Shown: in pieces, positions 21,162 to 31,202 of the stretch | Position numbering within the stretch: the stretch's first letter is position 1 | Layout of the letters: each line of letters opens with the position of its first letter | Source: Mesostigma viride | Lineage: Eukaryota > Streptophyta > Mesostigmatophyceae > Mesostigmatales > Mesostigmataceae | DNA length: 64,000 nucleotides | Assembly: GCA_009746045.1 (NCBI GenBank) | Contig: RPFO01000348.1 | Coordinates: 1,944,960 to 2,008,959 of the forward strand | Direction: 5' to 3' | The notes under the pieces: generated by a model | Seen by the model: only the letters and a program-made list of their open reading frames with translations | Database searches by the model: none | What the model was told of the DNA's origin: nothing | Made by a program: the position numbers and the translations under genes

Positions 21162-23625
21162 CACGAGGGGGTGCCAACGTGCGCCAGCCAGCCAAAACAC
21201 TTCGTGCCAAGGCCCAATCCCGCACCTCCCGGGGGAAGTACAAATTCAGGCCCATAAGCGCATTGACACACAACTGGCGGCTGTAACACCGTGAGTGCGC
21301 CCAAGCGACATACTCGCAATAGTATTCCTCTATCGTCAAGCCGCGCAACAAGCTGCCAACCCGACCCCGCCGGCTCGCCCACCATGCGAAAAAGGACCTA
21401 AGACCCCGATGGTAAACCATCAAAGTAGCCGGCTTCACCTTGCCCTCAAGAAGGGTCAAGTAGCTAGCGCCAAGCCGAGGCCCGGGATTGGGATGAACAC
21501 CCTCGCGAGTCAAATCGCGGACCCACCCGGCCACCGAGGCAGCCATGGAAAGCCCCCGCGAAGGCCCATCCGCAGGCTGAAGCTCACTTGGCGTCCAGAC
21601 CCATTGTGAGCGGCTGCCGGTGACCAACGTAAGAGCGCACAACCGGCGGCATTGCTTGTTTAACCGGTAAGAAGAGGAACGCCCTTTAGCCAAGCAGCCC
21701 AAAGCGGCAGTGGAGTCCACTAACCTCACCACCCGCTTACCCCATGTTCCGAGGTTCCGGGCCGAGCGCTCCACCCCCTTCACAGCGGCCCGCACTTCCT
21801 TCTCGTTGATGTGCATGGTCGAATCGCGCCAGCGACTCTTGATCCCGACGCGCCATCGCCCGTGGATGATGGCTTTTTCCGCGGCCTTGGTCAAGGGTCT
21901 AGGCCCGGCATACATGGCCTCACCTGGGGTGAGGAGGGTTGGGTAACCCCGCACCTCCCGGGCCCGAGCTAATTCCGTCACCTCAGCTGGGGCCATCTCA
22001 GCGTAGACAACCCCCTGCCCAAAACTAGACGCATCCGAGGCCACCACCACCGGAGCCAGGGCAGCCCCCCGGTCCACACGGAGCATGGGGGCCAACGCCA
22101 TGGCACACTCGAGCTCATCGCGCACACCTTGCCACAAAGGTCGCGTTCGCTGGCCCCACCCCTTGAGGTTGATGAACTTAAAACTCTGCTGCCATATGGA
22201 CAAGCAAGTGCGGCTGAGCATCTGCAGCCACACCCACCGGCCCACGACGGCCGCCAGCGCCTCAGCGGTAGCGCGTCCCCTCTCGAGGAGTACACGAGTG
22301 TGCGCAACCACAAGGGTGAGCTGCTTAGCTGTCGGCTCCAACACCCCATCCCGCCGGTGAACAACACCCAGAGCTTCTAGCTCGTCCTCCCCCTCCGGGC
22401 TAGCCATGATCGTCTTGTCCTTGGAGGGCACAAGGTTGTTAGGCGCGTACCCGTCTTCAATAGCACTCGCGATTAAGCGATTCACCGCCTCGCACGTGCG
22501 CCCATTGCTGACCACCAGGTCATCAATAGTGATGGATACCATAGGGGCAGGGGGGTCCTCAAGGTCGATTTGCATCTCCCTCGTGCTCTCCTCCTTGTAC
22601 TCGATGGCTAGGGCGGTTGGGTTACCCCATGCATTCCGAAGCACGGTCAGCTCCCCTACACTTGTGAGGCGGTTCACCTGCCGTCTAGGATCCAAAGCGC
22701 CCGTGGCATAGAGGACCATCTCATGGATGGCTTCCCCTAGCGCTACAGCGTGGGAGTGCCCCATGGCCAGCACTTTCAGCACTGGCCACACCCTCCTCCG
22801 CCGCCCCGGCAGCCCGACATCGGTGGACCACACATCAGGTAGCCCTTGATAATCCCACCACCACTCCGGCACTTGGATGGTATAGTAATACGAGACCAGA
22901 TCGCTCTTGGCCGTGTAGCACCGACCCTTGATATAGACCTCCGAGTATATGCCCAGGTGGGGTAACACCGTCTTAGGGGGGTCCACCCACAGTGCGTTCC
23001 CCAACTTCTTATTCACAATGAGCCTTAACTCCCCCACTCCTTTGGCCACCCCAAAACATCCGTCTACCCACTTTGGCCGCGTCTCTCGGAACTCCACCAT
23101 CCCCACGTCCGCTGCCCTCCCCATCAACTTGCCCCACTCCGCCATGGTGCACCCTCGGCTGGGGGCAGGTACATTCCAATACCTCGCACTGGCAGCCACC
23201 TCCGGCTTGATGCAGTTGGCTTCGCTCGCGTACACCTCTCGCCAACTAGGTCGTAGCGCCAGCAAATCCAGCAGCTTCGCCTTTCCTGCCACCTCGCGCT
23301 TCGGCAGACTCACCCGCTCCGCCACAAGTTGTTCATACTTATTACATTTCCCATAGATTAGATCACTTCCTTCTGCGGGGCCTGTCGCAACGCCGGTTAC
23401 GCGGCGACTGTACCACTCGCAGTGCTTCTTGACCCTTTTCAGGGCCTCCGCCGTTCCTCTGGAGCACGCGCCTCCAGATTTAGGCGGAGGGTCTGCCCCC
23501 CCGTGCCATAGCCAATTCAACCACGTAATCACCTTGTGTTGTAGAGTGAAGGTCCGGCGGCGGCGAGTTGCACGCTGGCGTCTGCGTGCTGACCTCACTC
23601 TCCCCCACGTAGTGCTTAGAGGCAT
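21162..23625 (-). CDS. DIRS reverse transcriptase / RNase H and start of the recombinase
   Basis: Suggested start ATG 23625, 48 bp after the gag stop; the frame is open further upstream over gag. RT landmarks are ELRLIVNKKLGN, AKSDLVSYYYTIQV (motif A), LAMGHSHAVALGE (motif B) and SITIDDLVVSNG (catalytic DD). RNase H follows with VVASDASSFGQGVVYAEM, NEKEVRAAVKGVE and VRLVDSTAALG. After this comes GVHPNPGP (about 21479-21502), then a core-binding domain of the recombinase (KPATLMVYHRGLRSFFAWW). The frame is lost at a run of ten G (21152-21161). Confidence 0.88.
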
Positions 23626-23672
23626 TGTAGGAAGAGGCAGTGGGAAGGGGGAGCGGTTTACCCTTTCGGTGT

Positions 23673-24731
23673 TTACTTGGTTTGCTGGGCCTTGCCCAGC
23701 TTCTCCATCATCGTGGCGCTTTGCAGGGCCATCTTCATGGCCGGGTTGCTCACCAAGGAGGCATCTTCCTTGAGAGCAAGGAGGTGGCCAGCCACCTTCC
23801 ACCCTCCTGACCCCTGGCTCTCCACTAGGAGCATGGCTGCCACCACCCTCATGAGATACTCTACCCCAGCCAACTCCCCGGCTGCCGGCCCCAACTCCTT
23901 GAAGAGTGTGTCCATGGCCAGGGCGATGTTCATGACCACCTTCCTGCTTTCCTGGTTCCTCCACCCCCCTTGGCGAGTAGCCATGATCCAACTCTTTATC
24001 CCCCCTCCATTGTCGTTGGCATCCTCGAGCACCTCGGGGAGCACTCTCTCTTGCACCCTCCAATTCACCACTTGTGCTCGAGTGGGCAGCGTCACCCCTT
24101 TGGTCTTTTTCGGCTTCCTGGAAGCCCCATCTGCCCCGGCCAGCGCATCCTTCAATTTCGTCAGGAAATCCTCTTCCTCGGACTCCTCCTCCTCCTCCTC
24201 TTCTTTGCCCGCCTGCCCCTGCTTGCCAATAATAGCCGCCAGCTCCAAGAGCTGCTCCCTCACATCCCCCGCGGCCTTTCCCTTGCTCGGGGCTGGGCTT
24301 CCGACTTTTTTCGTCCCCTTTTTCGCCCCTTTCGTGGGCCGGCGTGGTGGCTGCATCTCCTCTTCGTCCGAGTCCGCCAAGTCCCGGGCGCTTTGGAGGG
24401 CTGCCACTAGCGCTTCGTTTGGGTCCGCTGCTGCCAGAATTTCAGGCCCGTCCACGTGGTCGACCAGCAGTCCAACGACGGACTCCAGCTGGGCCGCAGA
24501 CCACCGGCTGACAGTAGTTACCCAGTCGGTCCCGAGGACCGCCTCAAAGGCAGCGCACACTTCAGGCAGGCCCGAGCAAGTGGAGAGCTCCTGATGGAGC
24601 CTTTTCTTCTGCGTCGGCCAGCCTAGTCGGCCCTTTCCCGTCTGTTTAGTAGCTGTCGGCACCTCGGGATTAGCTTTCGGTAATTGCTTCCCAGCACCTG
24701 TCGAACCTGGCTTCCGCCCGGGCTTCGGCAT
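23673..24731 (-). CDS. DIRS gag-like ORF1, 352 aa
   Basis: First coding frame of the DIRS element, starting with ATG at 24731. A basic Lys/Pro-rich N-terminus, a helical middle, an acidic run (EEEEEEESEEED at about residues 178-189) and a basic segment (RKPKKTKG) are visible. No zinc knuckle. No family is recognisable by sequence; the gag role is inferred from position and charge. The frame is intact. Confidence 0.75.
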   Translation of the reverse strand: MPKPGRKPGSTGAGKQLPKANPEVPTATKQTGKGRLGWPTQKKRLHQELSTCSGLPEVCAAFEAVLGTDWVTTVSRWSAAQLESVVGLLVDHVDGPEILAAADPNEALVAALQSARDLADSDEEEMQPPRRPTKGAKKGTKKVGSPAPSKGKAAGDVREQLLELAAIIGKQGQAGKEEEEEEESEEEDFLTKLKDALAGADGASRKPKKTKGVTLPTRAQVVNWRVQERVLPEVLEDANDNGGGIKSWIMATRQGGWRNQESRKVVMNIALAMDTLFKELGPAAGELAGVEYLMRVVAAMLLVESQGSGGWKVAGHLLALKEDASLVSNPAMKMALQSATMMEKLGKAQQTK

Positions 24732-25321
24732 CCCAGCCGCTTTGCAGAAAGGAATTCTGGGCGTCAGCTACGCTGCCCCTGACCCCTGTCGCCGCCTTCG
24801 TTAAAACAAAAGAGACCGCCATGAGCTAGGTGAGCAAGCTTTTATCGTGTTTCAAGGCCAACGGCTCTCTACCAACGGCCAGATCCGGCAACGGCCTCTA
24901 AACAGTTTTAGCCGTCAAGTTTTACTTCAGATATTGCCTGTTGCAAACCCGTCCGCAATCACAGATCTGCTAGGAGAACCTAGACGCAAAAATCCGTCGT
25001 CAAGGTACTCAGCACACCGTCAAGGTATGGGCCGCAACAATTAGGCCATATCTTCCGTAATACTCGTACACTAGAAGCCTAATCAACCTTATTACGATCA
25101 CATCACCCAGCTCTATTTCACCTAGCATCAGCGGCTCCCCTTCCGTATCACTATAAAGAAACTATGTTCAGAGAACCCCGATTTTAATATATATATGTGG
25201 CTGTGCATGCACGCAAATACTACAGTAGTATACAATTAATGCATGTAGTATGTTTGCATGGTGCGATGCTATGTGAATATACTGAGCTGCATGTGACTAC
25301 AGGTGTGTGACTCGTGGTGTG

Positions 25322-25400
25322 CATTAATTAATTAATTAACTGAATTAATTAATTAATATTAATTAATCTCGTGTCCCCGTTGGGGAACCACGGAGGCTAA
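25322..25400 (-). repeat. (TTAA)n tail and LINE 3' hairpin inside the hAT arm
   Basis: attaattaattaac and attaattaattaatatt are followed by ctcgtgtccccgttggggaa, the hairpin of the TTAA-tailed LINE family. The same stretch is present inverted in hAT copy B (28360-28440), so this insertion predates the split of the two hAT copies. Confidence 0.75.
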
Positions 25401-25674
25401 ACAGGTGGGGATGTGATAAGTAACTCACATATTCTCACCTTCCATACAACAACCTTGTTTTCCAGCAGGCTGAAGAGCATGACAGGCGTCTATGAGCTCG
25501 CCAGCTCCTTGCAACGGTGATGCCGCTCCCAGGCAGCTAGGGTCCTTGACTACGCAATATAGAATGTCTACCGTGTGAAAACCTCCATACAGGAAGCGTA
25601 GCAAAGCCAGATAACTGCCCGATCAATTCTGGGTAGCTTTAGGAAGCATGGCATACGCAGCGTAAGGAAAACCA

Positions 25675-26073
25675 TTGAAAGCTGCGGAAAATCTGATAGC
25701 ACAACTGCAACAAGTGGAGAACAAAATAGCAAGAAAAACCCAGAAACGGCGCAAAAAGTTTCATGCCAGGTTCATTAAGAGCGCAAACAGACTGGGCGGT
25801 GACATGCGGCAAATCAACGTACCACGGCCGGCATTATTTCCTACCCAGGCGCGCAAGAAAAGCCAGCCAGCCATGGATGGATTAACCGCGGATCGCGCAG
25901 GCCTGAACGAAATCATTTTAGAAATGACAGGAAATGGCCGCAGATCGAAGATGCTTAGGTTATTTTCATGGTGTCCGTTACTAAACGGCTCTTGCTGCAT
26001 CAAAATAACCCACGAATGTCGAGTTCTACCGTCGCAGGCACACATGCTAGATTATTCATCGCGGCCAAATTGA
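25675..26073 (+). CDS. hAT-arm ORF of unknown function, 132-aa frame
   Basis: The frame reads a basic helical stretch (QQVENKIARKTQKRRKKFHARFIK split by no stop), then GGDMRQINVPRPALF, LNEIILEMTGNGRRSKMLRLF. It is repeated on the minus strand at 28089-27691 in hAT copy B. The first in-frame codon I see is near 25675 and is not an ATG. A second overlapping frame (25968-26336, with PVQICTNKGSEFANSADLAM) may continue it after a frameshift. I cannot match it to BED/hAT or any other transposase. It may be a decayed remnant of the hAT gene. Confidence 0.35.
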   Translation: MKAAENLIAQLQQVENKIARKTQKRRKKFHARFIKSANRLGGDMRQINVPRPALFPTQARKKSQPAMDGLTADRAGLNEIILEMTGNGRRSKMLRLFSWCPLLNGSCCIKITHECRVLPSQAHMLDYSSRPN

Positions 26074-26563
26074 CGTTGGATGAGACCCCCGTGCAAATCT
26101 GTACCAACAAAGGCAGCGAATTTGCAAATAGTGCAGATCTTGCTATGAAACATCATAATAGAACATCACTTTTAACCATCGGCTTAATTTTTTCGCCTGT
26201 CGCCCGCCGGATTAGCCATATTTTAACGGAACGCACGTCGCCATGGCCACCTCCGCACGGTGCGCGCACTGTGCACCACAATGTCAAAATAAGATCGCGT
26301 CGAATTGTGAAAGTTCAGACGGGTCAGTACTTATAGTAGAGATACGAAATCTGTGGCTTCAAATCGTTGCCCTGTCGTTCTGGCATCCTAGCCGCGCAAA
26401 ACGTAAAAAAAACGCGGAAAACACGGCATTATACGGTATTATACGGTATTATACGTCATTATGCGCTAAAACGTATTACGTATGAAAAATCATACGCTAA
26501 AAGCCAGCGTATTACGTATTATACCGTATTATACCGTAATATACGGCGTATGATCTCACACTG

Positions 26564-27196
26564 CCGTGCACCGCTCCTAGGCCGCCCAACGCCCGCCTTC
26601 CTCGGGGCACTCCCTCGGTTGCCACCGTCCTCTCCCCCGCAGCATTCCCTGCCCGCGTCATCGATAAATACCTGGGAAAAGCTACGCGGGTATTCTGCAC
26701 ACGGCGGATTGGATGGCTCTTTTTGATGACCTCAACGCCCAGGGTCGCGCGTGGCCATTCTCACTCTCATTGCGGAGTGTGGGCTCGGCTTACCTCCGAG
26801 CTCTTTCCATGGGCCCCCCTTTTGTCCTGGCGCCCAGTCACCATCCGGTGGCACTGCGACACCAACTGTTTGCTCCGCACCCTCTTGTTCCCGCAGGGCG
26901 GCCCTGTGGTAGCTGCGGGCAGGCCTTGGACCCCACTGGGACCCACTACCTGTTGCATGTCATGCATGGGTGGCGCCTGCAGAATCAGAATTGGTACTTG
27001 CATGCACACTAGGTTCTCCTGAAGGTGGTGCTCGCAATGGTCCGGTCCGTTTTCCCCCACGCGAACATCCGGTCTGACTAGGATGCGGACGGCGCGGCTT
27101 TCTACTCCCCCAACCACCGACCTGACATCGTGGTTCTGGACTTTGAGGGAGGCAGCCGGCACTTGCTCATCGGCGTTTCTGTGGCTCGCCCCTTGG
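26564..27196 (+). mobile_element. R2-type LINE, family 1, segment 2 of the split copy
   Basis: Resumes at the duplicated ccgtgcac, reads through degraded SSINTWEKL, SAYLRALSMGPPFVLAP, RPCGSCGQALDPTGTHYLLH and NHRPDIVVLDFEGGSRH, and stops at SVARP with target duplication cccctt gg (27189-27196) of hAT element B. It has several stops and frameshifts, for example a TAG at 27008. Confidence 0.85.
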
Positions 27197-28579
27197 CAGT
27201 GTGAGATCATACGCCGTATATTACGGTATAATACGGTATAATACGTAATACGCTGGCTTTTAGCGTATGATTTTTCATACGTAATACGTTTTAGCGCATA
27301 ATGACGTATAATACCGTATAATACCGTATAATGCCGTGTTTTCCGCGTTTTTTTTACATTTTGCGCGGCTAGGATGCCAGAACGACAGGGCAACGATTTG
27401 AAGCCACAGATTTCGTATCTCTACTATAAGTACTGACCCGTCTGAACTTTCACAATTCGACGCGATCTTATTTTGACATTGTACGTGGTGCACAGTGCGC
27501 GCACCGTGCGGAGGTGGCCATGGCGACGTGCGTTCCGTTAAAATATGGCTAATCCGGCGGGCGACAGGCGAAAAAATTAAGCCGATGGTTAAAAGTGATG
27601 TTCTATTATGATGTTTCATAGCAAGATCTGCACTATTTGCAAATTCGCTGCCTTTGTTGGTACAGATTTGCACGGGGGTCTCATCCAACGTCAATTTGGC
27701 CGCGATGAATAATCTAGCATGTGTGCCTGCGACGGTAGAACTCGACATTCGTGGGTTATTTTGATGCAGCAAGAGCCGTTTAGTAACGGACACCATGAAA
27801 ATAACCTAAGCATCTTCGATCTGCGGCCATTTCCTGTCATTTCTAAAATGATTTCGTTCAGGCCTGCGCGATCCGCGGTTAATCCATCCATGGCTGGCTG
27901 GCTTTTCTTGCGCGCCTGGGTAGGAAATAATGCCGGCCGTGGTACGTTGATTTGCCGCATGTCACCGCCCAGTCTGTTTGCGCTCTTAATGAACCTGGCA
28001 TGAAACTTTTTGCGCCGTTTCTGGGTTTTTCTTGCTATTTTGTTCTCCACTTGTTGCAGTTGTGCTATCAGATTTTCCGCAGCTTTCAATGGTTTTCCTT
28101 ACGCTGCGTATGCCATGCTTCCTAAAGCTACCCAGAATTGATCGGGCAGTTATCTGGCTTTGCTACGCTTCCTGTATGGAGGTTTTCACACGGTAGACAT
28201 TCTATATTGCGTAGTCAAGGACCCTAGCTGCCTGGGAGCGGCATCACCGTTGCAAGGAGCTGGCGAGCTCATAGACGCCTGTCATGCTCTTCAGCCTGCT
28301 GGAAAACAAGGTTGTTGTATGGAAGGTGAGAATATGTGAGTTACTTATCACATCCCCACCTGTTTAGCCTCCGTGGTTCCCCAACGGGGACACGAGATTA
28401 ATTAATATTAATTAATTAATTCAGTTAATTAATTAATTAATGCACACCACGAGTCACACACCTGTAGTCACATGCAGCTCAGTATATTCACATAGCATCG
28501 CACCATGCAAACATACTACATGCATTAATTGTATACTACTGTAGTATTTGCGTGCATGCACAGCCACATATATATATTA

Positions 28580-29152
28580 ATTTTTCCCCCAACCACCGGC
28601 CTGACATCGTGGTGCTGGACTTTGAGGGGGGTGGCCGGCATCTGCTTATTGACGTTTCGGTGGCGCGGCCCTTGGCTCTTAGCCACGTGGCTGGGGCCTC
28701 CCTCACGGCAGGTTACACGGCGGACCGGGCGGAGCGGGCCAAGCTCCTGGCCTACGGCGACGTCGGGCACCATCGTGTGGTGCCCTTTGTCCTGGAGGAG
28801 TTTGGGGCCATGGGGCCCCTGACCTCCGCCTTCTTCAAGGAGTGTTGCCGGCTCCGGGAGGACCGGCTGGACCTGGAGGGCCAGCGGGCCCCATGGTCGG
28901 CGCGGACCTGGACGTCATATTGGCGTCAGCGCTTGTCGGTGGCGCTGACTCGGGCCATGGCTGACATCATGCTCCGCCGTACGCGGGCTGATTTTGCGGT
29001 GCAGCAGGGCTGTTAGGTTCCTCCCGTTAGGCGTTTCCATTGGTCTTATCGTCGTATAGCGCTTTGACATGGCTCTGTATATAGGTTTATAGCTGGGCGT
29101 TTGCTTTGGTTTGAGTGATTTCACTCTGCTGTAAGTAATTATATTTTTATAA
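28580..29152 (+). mobile_element. R2-type LINE family 1, 5'-truncated copy
   Basis: Starts at the endonuclease segment (NHRPDIVVLDFEGGGRHLLI then DVSVARPLALSHVAG), is open to RRTRADFAVQQGC and a stop at 29014-29016, and keeps the 3' UTR. It is almost the same as 50975-51420 of the full-length copy, so it is young. It begins and ends in (TA)n. Confidence 0.9.
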
Positions 29153-29967
29153 TATATATATTCATTGAGAATGATAGATTACGGAGGTGAGATAGGCATG
29201 CAACATAAGGAAAAACCCGATAACTGGGAGAATAACCCTGAAGAAATTAATAGTAATCTGACACAGACATCCAAGGATCACGCCAGCGGCACAAGGTACA
29301 ACTAAAGTTAGACATCACAAAACTACACGCAGCAACAGCGCTGCCGGCCCACCATGCAGGCCTGGAAGGGATCTAGACCGCATGGGTCGCGACAAAGTCG
29401 GCCCGGGTGCGGCGGAATAACACATCAGCCACGGTGCGAGTGAGGGCGAGTGACAGGCGCTGCCGCCAATACGAGGACCACGTGCGGGCCGACCACGGGG
29501 CGGTCTGACCCTCGAGGTCGAGGCGGTCTTCACGGCGCTGGCAGCACTCGTGGAAAAACTCCGCTGTCTTGGGGCCCATGGCCCCGAACTCCTCAAGGAC
29601 AAAGGGGATGACCCGGTGGGGCCCCACATTGCCGTAGGAGGCAAACTTGTCGCGCTCAGCCACAGTGGCAGCAGCGCCGGCATCCACAGCCGCCCGGAGG
29701 ATGTGGCGACCGGAAAGCGGCCGAGCCACGGAGACATCGATGAGCAGGTGGCAACCCTGCCCGTCGTAGTCAAGCACGGTAATGTCGGGGCGGTGGTTGG
29801 GTGAGTAGAGGGCGGCCCCATCCGCGTCCTCGCACTTGATGGTGGAGTGGGGAAAGACCGACCGAACCATGGCACACACCACCCGGAGGAGAGCGGTATG
29901 GAGATAGAGGAACCAGTTCTGGTTCTGCTGGCCACCCATGCACGCGATGTAGTGCGTCCCAGTAGTA
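29153..29967 (-). mobile_element. R2-type LINE family 2, 5'-truncated copy
   Basis: Minus-strand frame from GTHYIACMGGQQNQNW through NHRPDITVLDYDGQG to RRTRADFVATHAV and stop, followed by the family 2 3' UTR ending gaatatatata at 29151-29162. It is less damaged than the copy at 17.9-19.1 kb. Confidence 0.9.
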
Positions 29968-30039
29968 GTAGTATATATAATTACTTGCATCAAAGTGAAG
30001 GCACCCAAGTAAACATAACCAATATAAAGCCACATATAT

Positions 30040-30177
30040 TAAAAATATAATTACTTACAGCAGAGTGAAATCACTCAAACCAAAGCAAACGCCCAGCTAT
30101 AAACCTATATACAGAGCCATGTCAAAGCTCTATACTACGATAAGACCAATGGAAACGCCTAACGGGAGGAACCTAAT
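30040..30177 (-). mobile_element. R2-type LINE family 1, 138-bp 3'-end insertion
   Basis: Identical in layout to 50842-50982, i.e. only the 3' UTR. It is flanked by a 12-bp duplication agccacatatat (30028-30039 and 30178-30189), and hAT copy A has the empty site with one copy (about 19626-19637). Confidence 0.92.
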
Positions 30178-30490
30178 AGCCACATATATACACATACACA
30201 CAATTATGCATGCGCACGTTTACATTCTCAGTATTACATGCAATACATCGATCGTGTCCACAATATCCACCGTATAGAGTATAGCCGAGGGTAGGGCAAC
30301 CTTGGATTATGTCCAAAACAGTGTTAAAAACGTGTGGATTGATGGTGGGTGTCTTAAAATGTGTAAAATCAGAGTATTCTGAGTGTGTCCGTACGAAAAC
30401 GTATAATACCGTATTATACCGTATTATACCGTATTATACATTATACTCCACCGTGACCGTATAACGCGTATAACGTACGATCTCACTCTG

Positions 30491-30619
30491 CCCCTTGGCT
30501 CTTAGCCATGTGGTTGGTGCATCCCAGGCGGCGGGCTACACGGCGGATCGGGCTGAGTGGGCCAAGCTCACGGCCTATGGGGACGTCGGGCATGCACCAC
30601 CGTGTGTTGCCCTTTGTCT
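30491..30619 (+). mobile_element. R2-type LINE, family 1, segment 3 of the split copy
   Basis: Reads PLALSHVVGASQAAGYTADR then EWAKLTAYGDVGH and continues after another insertion at about 31150 with FVLEEFGAMGT, ending at a (TTAA)n run near 31203. Confidence 0.8.
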
Positions 30620-31151
30620 TAATTAATTAATTAGTTAGACTCGTGCTCCCGTTGGGGAGTCACGGAGCATTAACCCCGATGGATGGATGGATGGGTGCAA
30701 ACAGTCCTACCGGTCTAATCTATCTACATCGGCTACATACTACATCTATCTAACAGCATTCTAACTACAACATCTATCTAGACAGCCGCACGCTGCCCTA
30801 GGGGAGCTGTCTGGCGTGCCTCCCACGGGATTGCACACGCGGGCGCTTCCCCACAGGGGGGGGCTCGTTGTCCTCTAGATGACCTGGGCCCACTTGGCCT
30901 TGTCCATCATCTTCTTCCAAATCACAGAGAGGCCTAGGCCCCCCATGTCCTCTACTAGCTGTTCTTTGAAGGTGCGGGCCTTGCGGCGTCTAACATCACT
31001 GGGCCCGGCCCACGTCAGGAGGTGCCGACCAGGCTGAGCTGGTGGCAGTCCTGCGGGGGGGCCACGTGAGGTGTCTACCTGGTTGGTGCGAGCTAGGTGC
31101 CCTACTAGCTGCAGGCGTCGCTGCTTAATGGTGCTGGTGATATAGGGCATG
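30620..31151 (-). mobile_element. TTAA-tailed LINE, 5'-truncated insertion
   Basis: Inserted in the split R2-type LINE with duplication gccctttgtctt (about 30608-30619 and 31147-31158). The minus strand has an open C-terminal LINE segment: IKQRRLQLVGHLARTNQVDT, KARTFKEQLVEDMGGLGLSV, IWKKMMDKAKWAQVIEDNEP. The 3' UTR ends in the ctccccaacgggag hairpin and a (TTAA)n tail (30620-30634). Confidence 0.85.
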
Positions 31152-31202
31152 CCCTTTGTCTTGGAGGAGTTCGGGGCCATGGGGACCCTGCCCGCCGGCT
31201 TC

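Larger units (their letters stand above)
19795..25183 (-). mobile_element. DIRS/PAT-like tyrosine-recombinase retrotransposon
   Basis: Coding strand is minus. Repeat layout on the plus strand: A1 19795-19926, B1 19960-20340, A2 20341-20472, coding region, B2 24803-25183. A copies are 132 bp and B copies 381 bp, apparently near-identical. Read in coding direction this is B2 - ORFs - A2.B1 - A1, the split direct repeats of PAT-type DIRS elements, which replicate through a circular intermediate and integrate by a tyrosine recombinase without target duplication. Order of genes is gag-like, RT/RNase H, recombinase. It is inserted in hAT element A. Confidence 0.92.
19322..26563. mobile_element. hAT-like element A (non-autonomous), interrupted
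   Basis: Ends are cagagtgagatcgtacg on the left and cagtgtgagatcatacg inverted on the right, flanked by identical 8-bp ccgtgcac (19314-19321, 26564-26571). An 8-bp duplication with CAG termini is diagnostic of hAT. Subterminal DNA on both sides is packed with gtataatacg/cgtattatac repeats. Own sequence is about 0.47 kb at the left (19322-19794, minus a short insert) plus about 1.38 kb at the right (25184-26563); between them sits a DIRS-like retrotransposon. No hAT transposase domain is recognisable. Confidence 0.85.
27197..30490. mobile_element. hAT-like element B (inverted relative to A), interrupted
   Basis: Left end cagtgtgagatcatacg, right end the inverted cagagtgagatcgtacg, with exact 8-bp flanks cccctt-gg at 27189-27196 and 30491-30498. 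27197-28580 is the reverse complement of 25184-26563 and 29970-30490 of 19322-19794. Inside it are three 5'-truncated LINE copies (28580-29152, 29153-29967, 30040-30177). Confidence 0.85.

Noticed and set aside
23626-24063. Extended N-terminus of the DIRS RT frame over gag
   Set aside because: Gly/Glu-rich, no domain, overlaps gag in another frame; an ATG at 23625 just after the gag stop is the more likely start.
23677-24594. A 305-codon plus-strand frame
   Set aside because: Antisense of the DIRS gag-like ORF, Ser/Pro-rich as expected for a shadow frame.
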